A DNA stretch of 64,000 nucleotides from Pontibacter silvestris (GTDB lineage Bacteria; Bacteroidota; Bacteroidia; Cytophagales; Hymenobacteraceae), in contig NZ_JAJJWI010000008.1 in assembly GCF_020907275.1 (NCBI RefSeq), positions 62,001-126,000 on the forward strand. Direction: 5' to 3'. The translations under genes were made by a program, and so were the position numbers. Numbering within the stretch: the first letter of the stretch is position 1; each line of letters starts with the position of its first letter. Shown piece after piece: positions 53,506-62,622 of this stretch. Below the pieces are notes generated by a model. The model worked only from the letters and a program-made list of their open reading frames with translations. It did not search any database and was not told the DNA's origin.

Positions 53506-54483
53506 TTAACCATTTTCAGAAGATTCCACATCCGGCACCTCTACTTCTGCCACGCTTTCCGGCCGCAAAGGCTGATCGAGAAAACGCTGGTAAAGATAAT
53601 ATAATATAGCCGCACTTAATACTAAAGACAGGATAACACTATACCAGGGCATTGCCTCTGTAGACTCTACATCGGCATCTATAGCTCCTGATTGTTGCAA
53701 GTAAAGCAGGAAGACTGTAAAGCCGTTGTTTACAAAATGTGCCACCATCGGTATAATTATCCTGCCTGACCAGAAGTAAAGATAACCAAACAGGGCTCCT
53801 AGTATAGCCCTGGGCACAAAGCCAAAGAACTGCACGTGAATGGCAGCAAAAATAAGAGCGGCAGCCCATACAGCCACATGCATGTTCCCAAACCAACGAT
53901 GCAGCTGCCGCTGCATAACTCCCCTGAAAACCAGTTCCTCTCCTATGGCCGGTATGGCTGCAAACACCACAAGCCCCAGCAAGAAGCGGGGCAATGTACC
54001 AAAATTGGCAATCAGCTTTGTAAGTTCAGCTAATCTGTCTTCCTCGGAACGGGCCCACTGCTCAAAACCTTTCATAGACTCAGGAAACTGAAGGTTGGCA
54101 TTCCAATCAATAACAGCAGAGTTGAAGGGCATAATAATCACAATCAACAGGCCGCTCAGCAGCACCAGTCCAAGCCCTGGAGTAATTTTCCAGTTCAGGT
54201 AGTTGTTCAGGTTAAAGCCCATTATTCTTAGTAAGTAAACAGGCGCCACTATAAAGGAGAAAAAGGAGACTATAGCCTGGAACAGCAACATGGCATCAGG
54301 CCCGTTTGGGTACTCTGAAGGATTCTCTACCACGTCTAACAACTGGTAAATACTAATGTCAAAAATCCAGTTTACCAATAAGCTATAGACAAAGCTGGCT
54401 ACAAAATAGCCGCCTGACATTAACACTATCAGTAACAGAAACACAAGAAACGGGTGTATATCTTTAGAGATGAAACCTTTCAT
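53506..54483 (-). CDS. CPBP family intramembrane glutamic protease
   Basis: This 325-aa membrane protein has eight or so helices. The CPBP/Abi core motifs are EELVFRGVMQRQLH (EExxxR), FAAIHVQFFGFVPRAILGALFGYLYFWSG (FxxxH) and MVAHFVNNGFTVFLL (HxxxN). These supply the catalytic residues of a type II CAAX prenyl-protease-like enzyme. The C-terminal tail after the last helix is acidic (PESVAEVEVPDVESSENG). In bacteria the substrates are mostly unknown; the family includes bacteriocin self-immunity proteins. It is divergent from dus. Confidence 0.9.
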   Translation of the reverse strand: MKGFISKDIHPFLVFLLLIVLMSGGYFVASFVYSLLVNWIFDISIYQLLDVVENPSEYPNGPDAMLLFQAIVSFFSFIVAPVYLLRIMGFNLNNYLNWKITPGLGLVLLSGLLIVIIMPFNSAVIDWNANLQFPESMKGFEQWARSEEDRLAELTKLIANFGTLPRFLLGLVVFAAIPAIGEELVFRGVMQRQLHRWFGNMHVAVWAAALIFAAIHVQFFGFVPRAILGALFGYLYFWSGRIIIPMVAHFVNNGFTVFLLYLQQSGAIDADVESTEAMPWYSVILSLVLSAAILYYLYQRFLDQPLRPESVAEVEVPDVESSENG

Positions 54484-54531
54484 AGAGAAAATTAGGTTTA
54501 ATTGACGTAAATTTACGTGAAATTTTAAGAT

Positions 54532-55521
54532 TTGGCTTTGGTAAAGATAGCGAACATAGAGTTGGGTGAGTTTCCGTTGTTGCTCGCACCAATGGAAGAC
54601 GTAAGCGACCCGCCATTCCGGAAGGTATGTAAGGCTAATGGCGCAGATTTAATGTATACAGAATTCATATCGTCAGAGGGTTTGATTCGTGACGCTGCTA
54701 AAAGTATACAGAAGCTCGATATATTTGATTATGAACGCCCCATAGGCATCCAGATTTTTGGCTCTGAGATTGAGTCAATGCGAGAAGCTGCCATTGTTTC
54801 GTCACAGGCCGGTCCTGACCTGATCGATATTAACTACGGTTGCCCTGTAAAGAATGTAGCCTGTAAAGGTGCCGGTGCAGCTTTGCTGCGCGACATCCCG
54901 AAAATGGTGAAAATGACAGAGGAGATCGTAAAAGCGACCAACCTGCCTGTTACGGTAAAAACCCGCCTGGGCTGGGACGAGAACAGCAAAAACATTGTAG
55001 AGACAGCCGAACGCCTGCAGGATATTGGCATTAAGGCTTTAAGTATACATGGCCGCACGCGTGTACAGATGTATAAGGGAGAAGCCGACTGGAGCCTGAT
55101 TGCGGAGGTAAAAAACAACCCACGCATGAAGATCCCGATTTTTGGTAACGGCGACATAGATTCTCCGCAAAAAGCATTGGAGTACCGCAACAGGTATGGC
55201 ATAGACGGCATTATGATTGGCCGTGCTTCTATTGGCTACCCTTGGATTTTTAATGAGGTTAAGCACTACATGAAAACCGGCGAAATACTGCCGGGGCCAA
55301 CGCTAGACGAGCGTGTAGAAGTTTGCCGCCAGCATTTCACACACTCACTAGAGTGGAAAGGTGACAAGTTGGGCATTTTTGAAATGCGCCGCCACTATAC
55401 CAACTATTTCCGTGGTTTGTCACATTTTAAACCACTGCGCATGCGCCTGGTGCAGTCCGAAGACATCAACGAAATTTACGACACGCTTGATGAAATTGCT
55501 CAGACGATGAGTTACGCTTGA
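54532..55521 (+). CDS. dusB: tRNA-dihydrouridine synthase (DusB-like)
   Basis: This 329-aa FMN enzyme reduces uridine to dihydrouridine in tRNA. It has LLAPMEDVSDPPFRKVCKANGADLMYTEFISSEGLI, the catalytic Cys in DINYGCPVKNVACKGAGAALLRD, LPVTVKTRLGWDE, IKALSIHGRTRVQMYKGEADW and FGNGDIDSPQKALEY. It ends in a helical tRNA-binding domain. The start is TTG (54532, or TTG 54538): an in-frame TAA lies directly upstream, and the first Met (residue 21) is inside a conserved strand. It is monocistronic and divergent from the CPBP protease. Confidence 0.94.
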   Translation: MALVKIANIELGEFPLLLAPMEDVSDPPFRKVCKANGADLMYTEFISSEGLIRDAAKSIQKLDIFDYERPIGIQIFGSEIESMREAAIVSSQAGPDLIDINYGCPVKNVACKGAGAALLRDIPKMVKMTEEIVKATNLPVTVKTRLGWDENSKNIVETAERLQDIGIKALSIHGRTRVQMYKGEADWSLIAEVKNNPRMKIPIFGNGDIDSPQKALEYRNRYGIDGIMIGRASIGYPWIFNEVKHYMKTGEILPGPTLDERVEVCRQHFTHSLEWKGDKLGIFEMRRHYTNYFRGLSHFKPLRMRLVQSEDINEIYDTLDEIAQTMSYA

Positions 55522-55741
55522 GTTAACATGTTAGATAACCAGAGCATTTAGAGGCCATCTGCTGTCATTGTATCAGTGGATGGCTTCTGCTTAAACGGCT
55601 TTCCCAAATTCAACTCTATATATTTTGTATAAATTATCTTTAGTTTCTTCACCTTTCTAAACTTTAAAAACTATCAAAACAGAAACCGCGCCCACACAAG
55701 AAAAAACATCTACCTCGCCACTTGTCTGGCTGCTGGTAGTT

Positions 55742-56578
55742 GTGCTAACCTTTATCTGGGGCACCTCTTTTATCCTGATAAAAAAAGGGCTGGTTGTTTT
55801 TAGTTCTGATGAACTGGGGGCACTGCGCATTGTTATTGCCTGCTTGGCTTTACTGCCTTTTGCAATAAGCAACTTACATAAGGTAGAACCGCACCGCTGG
55901 AAGTTCATTTTAGCAAGTGGCTTATTAGGCAACCTGTTTCCTGCTTTTTTGTTTGCCTACGCCGAAACGCGGCTTGCAAGTGGTCTGGCTGGTGTTTTAA
56001 ACTCTCTGACAGCACTTTTTACTTTACTGATCGGTGCCGCTTTCTTCCGGCAATCTATTACTTGGATGCGCATGCTTGGTATTGTGGTGGGTATAGCAGG
56101 CACAGCCATGCTTATCTTTTCCGACAACGGCAGTGCTGACCTTGATAATAAATTTTACGGTTTGTACATTGTAGTAGCTACGATCTGTTACGGAGGCAGC
56201 GCCAACATTATTAAGTTCAGACTTAAAGGCATCCCTCCAATTGTTATGTCCAGCCTTGCATTATTGACAGTAGGACCAATAGCAGCTGTTTATCTTTTTA
56301 CTACAAACGCGGTGGACAAGCTACAACATACGCTGGGTGCATGGGAGGCACTGCTGTACATTGCTATTCTTGCTGTGTTCAGTACTGCCATTGGTCTCAT
56401 CCTTCTAAACAAGCTTATTCATATTTCAACGCCTCTTTTTGCCAGTTCAACCAACTACCTTATTCCTATTGTAGCGCTTATGTGGGGCGTGTTAGACGGA
56501 GAAACCATTCAGCTGTGGCACTACATGGGAATGGTCGTTATTTTAGCCGGTGTTTTTATCGTAAACAGGGCAAAGTAG
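55742..56578 (+). CDS. EamA/DMT-superfamily transporter
   Basis: This protein has ten membrane helices in two EamA repeats. The first begins FIWGTSFILIKKGLVVFSSDELGALRIVIACLALLPFA, and the second includes LYIVVATICYGGSANIIKFRLKGIPPIVMSSLALL. It probably exports a metabolite or amino acid. GTG at 55742 is the first conventional start in frame, but it cuts the first helix short. An in-frame stretch from an ATC codon at 55673 (reading IKTETAPTQEKTSTSPLVWLL) looks like the true N-terminus, so the original ATG may have mutated or been misread. It is monocistronic. Confidence 0.85.
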   Translation: MLTFIWGTSFILIKKGLVVFSSDELGALRIVIACLALLPFAISNLHKVEPHRWKFILASGLLGNLFPAFLFAYAETRLASGLAGVLNSLTALFTLLIGAAFFRQSITWMRMLGIVVGIAGTAMLIFSDNGSADLDNKFYGLYIVVATICYGGSANIIKFRLKGIPPIVMSSLALLTVGPIAAVYLFTTNAVDKLQHTLGAWEALLYIAILAVFSTAIGLILLNKLIHISTPLFASSTNYLIPIVALMWGVLDGETIQLWHYMGMVVILAGVFIVNRAK

Positions 56579-56704
56579 CTCGTCTTAACATTTCATAAAC
56601 CCTACTTTACTTGCAAATAAAGTACTAGTAAGGCCTAGTTCATTCCCTACCATATTGATTTTTTAGCTAATTTTAACAGTTTGAAAAATTGAAACGCTCA
56701 TTGA

Positions 56705-58693
56705 ATGAAGCTCTATAAGCCCTTTCTATACCTTTTTGTTTTCCTGTTATTAGCATTACAAACGCAGGCGCAGGCGCAGGCGCAGGAACAGACAGGTAAG
56801 TCTGCCATTGAAGAATTAAAAGTACAGGCTGTTAACGACACGGCCTTTACCTTGCTCACCACAAATACTTCTGGCAATCTTGTAAAGTACAGTGGTTCCC
56901 TTCCGCTAAGAGTTAATGGAGAGCTGCAAGAGCTTGCCTTTGTAAACGGAGAGGCGCGATTTTCGCTACAAAAGCAAGCAGAATTAGTACAGGTAAGCGC
57001 TAATTTAGGTAACCATACACTAGCTCGCCTTTACCGCCTTGATGAGGAATCACCGCAAGGAGTGCGGGAGTTTCCGATGTGGCTTTCTATTTTACCTCCA
57101 CTGTTAGCCATTATATTGGCCCTTATTTTTCGGGAAGTGTTATTAGCCCTTTTTGCGGGCATATGGGTTGGTGGCTTCGTTATTTACGGCCTGTCTTTTA
57201 CATCTCTCTTCACAGGCTTACTCGCCGTAGGCGATACCTACCTAATGGAAGCTCTTACAGATTCTGATCACGTGTCGGTCATTATTTTTTCGATGCTGAT
57301 AGGTGGGATGGTAGCAATCATATCTAAAAACGGAGGAATGGCAGGTGTGGTAAACCTCCTATCCAGATATGCCCGCTCGGCCAAAAGCTCCCAGGTTGTT
57401 ACCTGGTTTTTGGGTGTGGCTATTTTCTTTGATGATTATGCCAACACACTTATTGTCGGTAATACCATGCGACCTGTAACAGACAAGCATAATATTTCCC
57501 GCGAAAAACTGGCTTACCTTGTAGACAGCACCGCTGCACCTGTTGCGGCCATTGCTTTTGTAACCACATGGGTAGGAGCGGAATTGGGTTATATTAAAGA
57601 TGCTGCCACCACCCTGGGCATAGAAGAAGGTGCTTATTCCCTTTTCTTTCACTCGTTAGAGTATGCCTACTACCCGATATTGACATTGGTATTTATGCTG
57701 ATGCTGGTGCTAATGAACCGTGATTTTGGGCCGATGCACCGTGCTGAAGAACGTGCCCGAACAACAGGTGCGGTAAGTGCCGTTCACTTAGATAGCAAAG
57801 GCGAAGAGAAGCAAAAGCAGGAAATGGCAGAATTCGAACCTGTTGACCCTTCTCGCACCAGGGCCTTTAATGCACTGCTACCTGTCTTGGTGGTTATTTT
57901 TGGCACTGTAGTCGGCTTGTTGTACACAGGCTACAACCCTGCTGTTTGGACCGATACTTCGCTTGGGTTCTTCCGTAAGCTGTCTGTCACCATTGGAGAC
58001 TCTAACTCCTATGTGGCACTTATCTGGGCATCTCTGTCTGGTGTAATAATAGCTGTGATGCTTACAGTAAGCCAGCGCATCATGAGCCTGTATGAGACAA
58101 TGGAGTCTCTGACAACAGGCTTCAAAGCTATGTTACCGGCCATACTTATACTTGTTCTTGCCTGGTCTCTGGCAGCGGTTACGCAACAGTTGTATACAGC
58201 AGAATACCTTACTTCTCTTTTTTCTGGCAACATTTCGCCGCAGTTTCTGCCTGAGATCACTTTCTTTCTGGCGGCCATTATTGCTTTCTCTACTGGCTCT
58301 AGTTGGGGCACTATGGCTATACTTTACCCATTAATGATGCCAGCTGCTTGGTACGTGTGCCAGATGCAAGGTTATAGCCTGGAAGAGACAATGCCTATTA
58401 TTTATAACGTAATATCGGTAGTTCTGGCAGGTTCCGTTTTTGGCGACCATTGTTCCCCCATCTCTGACACAACCATCCTTAGCTCACTGGCATCTGGCTG
58501 TAACCATATCGACCACGTGAAAACACAGCTACCTTATGCGGTTACTGTAGCGCTTGTGTGTAACTTAGTTTGCACAAACCTCTCTACCTTAGGAGTACAC
58601 TGGGCACTTGTATATTTAATCGGGGCAGCAATACTCTGGCTATTAATCAGGTTCTTGGGCAAAAAGAACTCTTTTGCAACAACAACGGTCTAG
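56705..58693 (+). CDS. nhaC: Na+/H+ antiporter, NhaC family, with exported N-terminal domain
   Basis: This 662-aa protein begins with a signal peptide and a Gln/Ala repeat (QAQAQAQEQ), then about 95 residues of beta-rich sequence (AVNDTAFTLLTTNTSGNLVKYSG to LYRLDEE). Then come about 13 membrane helices typical of NhaC: SILPPLLAIILALIFREVLLALFAGIWVGG, FDDYANTLIVGNTMRPVTDKHNISREKLAYLVDSTAAPVA and SVFGDHCSPISDTTILSSLASGCNHIDHV. The core exchanges Na+ for H+, or organic anion pairs in some members. The leading domain should lie in the periplasm; its role is unknown. It ends in a perfect hairpin. Confidence 0.92.
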   Translation: MKLYKPFLYLFVFLLLALQTQAQAQAQEQTGKSAIEELKVQAVNDTAFTLLTTNTSGNLVKYSGSLPLRVNGELQELAFVNGEARFSLQKQAELVQVSANLGNHTLARLYRLDEESPQGVREFPMWLSILPPLLAIILALIFREVLLALFAGIWVGGFVIYGLSFTSLFTGLLAVGDTYLMEALTDSDHVSVIIFSMLIGGMVAIISKNGGMAGVVNLLSRYARSAKSSQVVTWFLGVAIFFDDYANTLIVGNTMRPVTDKHNISREKLAYLVDSTAAPVAAIAFVTTWVGAELGYIKDAATTLGIEEGAYSLFFHSLEYAYYPILTLVFMLMLVLMNRDFGPMHRAEERARTTGAVSAVHLDSKGEEKQKQEMAEFEPVDPSRTRAFNALLPVLVVIFGTVVGLLYTGYNPAVWTDTSLGFFRKLSVTIGDSNSYVALIWASLSGVIIAVMLTVSQRIMSLYETMESLTTGFKAMLPAILILVLAWSLAAVTQQLYTAEYLTSLFSGNISPQFLPEITFFLAAIIAFSTGSSWGTMAILYPLMMPAAWYVCQMQGYSLEETMPIIYNVISVVLAGSVFGDHCSPISDTTILSSLASGCNHIDHVKTQLPYAVTVALVCNLVCTNLSTLGVHWALVYLIGAAILWLLIRFLGKKNSFATTTV

Positions 58694-58696
58694 CTG

Positions 58697-58742
58697 GTAA
58701 AACAAGAGTGGCAACTTATATAAATTGCCACTCTTGTTTTAC
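58697..58742. terminator. Bidirectional terminator
   Basis: A perfect 18-bp stem (58697-58714 and 58725-58742) with AAAA and TTTT at its outer side lies between the convergent NhaC and GNAT genes. Confidence 0.9.
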
Positions 58743-59678
58743 TCAAAGCACGATCTCATAGAAATCATGTACTACAGCACGTGCTCCGTAGCTTTCTTTA
58801 TTGCTGATTAACCCTTCATTCAGGTACGCCCCCTGCTGCTCGGTTGAAATACCGAAGTCAAAATATTTTTTATCTTGATACACTTTTGTTAGCAGGTAAT
58901 CTATGATCACGTTTAGTACACCTAACTCCTTTCCACGTGCCGTATAAGCAATGTACTGGCAATGTGCTACTGCTGGAGTTTCATATATTATAATACCTCC
59001 CAACATTAAACTTTCTTCAAAGGCTGCACAAAGCTTTACCTGATTTGGGAATAAGTTAGCTAAGCAGGTTATTTCCTCCACAGTATGGACAGGTGGTATG
59101 TCATACCTTTCTTTCAACAACTCCTGCTCTATTCTCATAAAACCAGCAAAATCTAAAGAAAGCTCTACCTTGATATTGTTCCGCTTAGCTTTGCTTACCT
59201 CCCACTTCCGTTTTCTGCTATAGCCGAAAAGCTGAGCCATGTCTATAGCAGAAGTAACATCTCTCCGGTAAAGTCTGCCTTTATTTCTAAACAACACATA
59301 CAAATCTTCTTCGGCAGGCGCTTGATGGTAAATATGCGGAACAGTTTTATAGTTAATTTTATCAAAGCCACATTGCTTAAAGTATTGTAACATTACTTCA
59401 AACACCTCCAGCATGATAGACACTTTCATCCGATTATCGCTGATAATGCCACCGTAAGTAAGCCCGCCGTGTGATTGTATTTCTTTCCCTGCTTCGTTGG
59501 CTGGCAACAGTGCTATTAACTTTCCTTTTCTGTAGAACAGCAGCGAGTGATCTGTAAATCTATCGGCATGGTACTCCATGTAGTCCCGCTGCAGTAGAAA
59601 GGTACCGTTCTTTGAACGATGTACAAAAGCATCCCAGGCAGCTTTATGCGCAGGTATGTACTTCTCAACCTGTACCAT
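58743..59678 (-). CDS. FemAB/GNAT-like acyltransferase
   Basis: This 311-aa protein shows the double-GNAT pattern of FemAB-like enzymes. An N-terminal half begins AAWDAFVHRSKNGTFLLQRDYMEYHADRFTDHSLLFY, then SHGGLTYGGIISDN. The C-terminal half has LCAAFEESLMLGGIIIYETPAVAHCQYIAYTARGKELGVLNVIIDYLLTKVYQDKKYFDFGIS. The closing segment QGAYLNEGLISNKESYGARAVVHDFYEIVL is common in Bacteroidota versions. It may transfer an acyl or aminoacyl group to a cell-envelope precursor, but the substrate is not known. It starts 1 bp after the histidine kinase stop, so they share a transcript. Confidence 0.82.
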   Translation of the reverse strand: MVQVEKYIPAHKAAWDAFVHRSKNGTFLLQRDYMEYHADRFTDHSLLFYRKGKLIALLPANEAGKEIQSHGGLTYGGIISDNRMKVSIMLEVFEVMLQYFKQCGFDKINYKTVPHIYHQAPAEEDLYVLFRNKGRLYRRDVTSAIDMAQLFGYSRKRKWEVSKAKRNNIKVELSLDFAGFMRIEQELLKERYDIPPVHTVEEITCLANLFPNQVKLCAAFEESLMLGGIIIYETPAVAHCQYIAYTARGKELGVLNVIIDYLLTKVYQDKKYFDFGISTEQQGAYLNEGLISNKESYGARAVVHDFYEIVL

Positions 59679-59679
59679 A

Positions 59680-60855
59680 CTACCTGTTTAACACAATACG
59701 GAAAGTTGTTCCCTTTCCTACCTCCGACCATTTTACATATAGTTTGCCGTCGTGGTAGTTATCGATTATGCGTTTAGCCAGGGCAAGTCCTAATCCCCAG
59801 CCACGTTTTTTGGTCGTAAAGCCTGGTAAAAAAACAGATGCCATTTTGCTCTTAGGTATACCTTTGCCTGTATCGGTTATATCAAGTGCAATGCTGCTCT
59901 TACCTAATAGCAAAAGTTGTAAGGTAATACTTCCTTTTCCCTCCATAGCATCTACAGCATTCTTGCAGATATTTTCTATTACCCAGTCGAAAAGCGGCAC
60001 ATTAACTTTAGCCGTAATATCAGGGGAAAAGCTGGAGGAAACGCTGAAATCTACTTTTTTAGAAATCCGGTTCTGTAGGTAGTTAATGGCATTCTGTGTC
60101 ACCTGCAAAATATTCTCATCACGAAGTAAAGGTACTGAACCTATATTGGAGAAGCGCTCCGTTATTATCTCTAAACGGCGGATGTCTTTCCCTAACTCCT
60201 CCACAATAGGCTCCCGCTCAAACTTAGGGCTGGCTTTAATGTACTCATACCAGGCCATTAACGAAGATAGAGGAGTACCAAGCTGGTGCGCTGTTTCTTT
60301 GGCCAGCCCTACCCACACTCTGTTTTGCTCGGCTCTGCGGGAGTAGCTAAAGGCAAAGTAGGCCATAGAGGCGAAGCAGGCAATAACAAGCAACTGTACA
60401 TAAGGATAGTAGCGAAGCTGAGCCAGTAAGGCGGAGTCTTTATAAAAGACATAATTCTCAGAGCCCTCTCCCCATGGCACCACAATAGGAGTATGCTGCC
60501 CCTTCATTTTCTCTATCTCATGCTGTAGCAGTTCATTTTTTCTTTCTTCTGAAATGTTTTCGGGCAAATTAATGTTCTTAGAATCGAGAATATTCTCTTT
60601 ATCGTCCGTTAAGATAACAGGCACTGTATGGTTAGACGACAGAATTTCTTCTTCTATAAAAACGATGTTATCGTCGCTGGGTGCACTAATCATGTATCGG
60701 AGGCCTTTAGCATAGAGTTGTACCAACTCCTGCTCCCGCTCGGCCAACTTATTGACAAGTATATTTGTATAGGTAATGGTAGCAGCACCGATAATTAGCG
60801 CAATAATTACAACAATGAATTTTATTCTGTTCTTCTGAGAATAGATGGGAATCAT
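59680..60855 (-). CDS. Sensor histidine kinase
   Basis: This 391-aa protein has one N-terminal helix (IKFIVVIIALIIGAATITYTNI) and an exported sensor segment of about 110 residues rich in Glu/Lys. A second helix (YPYVQLLVIACFASMAYFAFSY) leads to a HisKA domain with the H-box VGLAKETAHQLGTPLSSLMAWYEYI (phosphoacceptor His). HATPase_c follows with ENICKNAVDAMEGKG, DTGKGIP and KRGWGLGLALAKRIIDNYHDG. There is no response regulator beside it; the partner must be elsewhere (a stand-alone receiver occurs at 38203). The FemAB/GNAT-like gene follows at once. Confidence 0.92.
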   Translation of the reverse strand: MIPIYSQKNRIKFIVVIIALIIGAATITYTNILVNKLAEREQELVQLYAKGLRYMISAPSDDNIVFIEEEILSSNHTVPVILTDDKENILDSKNINLPENISEERKNELLQHEIEKMKGQHTPIVVPWGEGSENYVFYKDSALLAQLRYYPYVQLLVIACFASMAYFAFSYSRRAEQNRVWVGLAKETAHQLGTPLSSLMAWYEYIKASPKFEREPIVEELGKDIRRLEIITERFSNIGSVPLLRDENILQVTQNAINYLQNRISKKVDFSVSSSFSPDITAKVNVPLFDWVIENICKNAVDAMEGKGSITLQLLLLGKSSIALDITDTGKGIPKSKMASVFLPGFTTKKRGWGLGLALAKRIIDNYHDGKLYVKWSEVGKGTTFRIVLNR

Positions 60856-60936
60856 GCAGTGTACACGTAAATTATTTGAAATTAGTATAAATTAATTAAT
60901 AAGGGCAAGAAGTTTCATTTTAAAAAAATGATGCTG

Positions 60937-60944
60937 TAAATTTG
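60937..60944 (+). promoter_or_regulatory. Putative -7 element of the hemA promoter
   Basis: TAAATTTG fits TAnnTTTG and lies 24 bp before the ATG at 60969, supporting that start over the TTG at 60942. Confidence 0.45.
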
Positions 60945-60968
60945 TACCTTAGTACTTTAAACGCTATT

Positions 60969-62243
60969 ATGCTTCAGAATTTTAAAGCAATCAGCCTGTC
61001 GTACAAGAAAGCGCCGCTGGATATCAGGGAACTGATTGCCTTAGATGAAACTTCCTGCAGGTTATTTCTTCAAACCCTCAAGAACTTCATCCAGGCCTCT
61101 GATATACTGGTTCTTTCTACCTGCAACCGCACCGAAGTATACTACAACGCTGACATTGACTATAGTAAAGAGATCGTGAAGCTGCTTGGTATTACCAAGG
61201 GCATCGACAATATTTCGCAGTACCTGGACTACTTTACCGTACTTAATGAGCACGACGATGCCGTACAGCACTTGTTCGATGTATCGATGGGGCTGGAGTC
61301 GCAGGTGGTTGGTGATATGCAGATATCTAACCAGGTAAAACACTCTTACCAGTGGGCTGCCGATAACGAAACTGCCGGGCCATTCCTGCACCGACTGATG
61401 CACACCATCTTCTTCACGAATAAACGAGTTGTGCAGGAAACCTCTTTCCGTGACGGTGCCGCTTCTACTTCTTATGCTGCTATAGAACTGATTGAAGAGC
61501 TGACTGCTGATATTATAGATCCTAAAATATTAGTAGTAGGCTTAGGTGAGATTGGTGCTGATGTTTGCCGCAACCTGAGAGATGCCGGCCATAAGAATGT
61601 AAAAATTACCAACCGCACCCTAGCTAAAGCAAAGCTTTTGGCTGAGGAGTGTGATATGGAAGTACTTCCTTTTGAAGATATTGTGCAAGGCTTGAAAGAG
61701 GCAGATGTTATTATCTCTTCTGTGGCAAGGGAAACCCCTTTCTTCACCAAAGAAATGGTGCAACGCCTGAACGTGCTTTCATTTAAATTCTTTATTGACC
61801 TGTCGGTGCCGCGTAGCGTGGAGACAGATGTAGAGACAGTACCAGGCGTACTTGTTTATAATATCGACACTATTCAGAATAAAGCTTCTGAAGCGCTGCA
61901 GCGCCGCATTAACTCTATTCCGCAGGTTAAGGAGATTATTACAGAGTCTATTGATCAATTTAATGACTGGTCTAAGGAGATGATGGTTTCTCCAACGATA
62001 CATAAGCTAAAGAACGCACTTGAGACTATCCGCCAGGAGGAAATGGCGCGTTACATGAAAAAGCTTGGCCCTAAAGAGGCTAAACTAATCGACAACATCA
62101 CAAAGTCTATGATGCAGAAGGTTATTAAGCTACCAGTACTACAGCTTAAGGCGGCCTGTAAACGTGGAGAGGCTGAAACCCTTATTGATTTACTAAACGA
62201 CCTGTTTGATTTAGAAAGCCAGGCTGTTGATACAGCAGAATAG
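60969..62243 (+). CDS. hemA: Glutamyl-tRNA reductase
   Basis: This protein is about 424 aa and makes glutamate-1-semialdehyde from Glu-tRNA, the first step of tetrapyrrole synthesis. The catalytic Cys52 is in LSTCNRTEVYYN. EQHL-type substrate positions are seen as EHDDAVQHLFDVSMGLESQVVGDMQI. The NADPH site is ILVVGLGEIGADVCRNL. A helical dimerisation domain ends the protein (LIDLLNDLFDLE). The frame opens at a TTG (60942), but the ATG at 60969 gives the conserved start. It is divergent from the histidine kinase. Confidence 0.96.
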   Translation: MLQNFKAISLSYKKAPLDIRELIALDETSCRLFLQTLKNFIQASDILVLSTCNRTEVYYNADIDYSKEIVKLLGITKGIDNISQYLDYFTVLNEHDDAVQHLFDVSMGLESQVVGDMQISNQVKHSYQWAADNETAGPFLHRLMHTIFFTNKRVVQETSFRDGAASTSYAAIELIEELTADIIDPKILVVGLGEIGADVCRNLRDAGHKNVKITNRTLAKAKLLAEECDMEVLPFEDIVQGLKEADVIISSVARETPFFTKEMVQRLNVLSFKFFIDLSVPRSVETDVETVPGVLVYNIDTIQNKASEALQRRINSIPQVKEIITESIDQFNDWSKEMMVSPTIHKLKNALETIRQEEMARYMKKLGPKEAKLIDNITKSMMQKVIKLPVLQLKAACKRGEAETLIDLLNDLFDLESQAVDTAE

Positions 62244-62622
62244 GCAGGCTAACTTTAACAAGTATACTCTGTAAATAAAGAAGAAGCTGGCACTAAGGTG
62301 TCAGCTTCTTTTGTTTTCATCAATTTGTTTTCATGTTAGCGCATCATACTTCTCAGGTATGTTTTTGTACTTTAACAAGCTTTACTCCTCTGGAACTTCT
62401 TATAAAAGAACTACATTTAACAGAGTAAGGGCCTTACATTTTACGCCCAGAAGCTTGATTATAGACAGAAAAAAATGTCAGTTTTCGTAGGTGAACGGCA
62501 TCTTTTTTTTAGTGAATGAAATAGCCAAAATCTCTTGTTAGCTATCTCAAAGACCAGAAAGTGAGCTAATGCTACTATTTTCATATAGAAACAGAAGCGT
62601 TATAAGCACTTTTTCTGCAGTG
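62244..62622. other. 379-bp intergenic region
   Basis: The region separates the convergent hemA and ArsR genes. It holds the hemA hairpin near 62281-62317. The remaining 300 bp are AT-rich, with short T-runs and a small repeat of TAGCTAT, and I see no gene. Confidence 0.6.
62281..62317 (+). terminator. hemA terminator
   Basis: A 12-bp stem (AAGAAGCTGGCA, 62281-62292, with 62299-62310, one G-U pair) is followed by TTGTTTTC. Confidence 0.8.

Noticed and set aside
55551-55588. Possible hairpin after the dus gene
   Set aside because: The stem is interrupted and no T-run follows.
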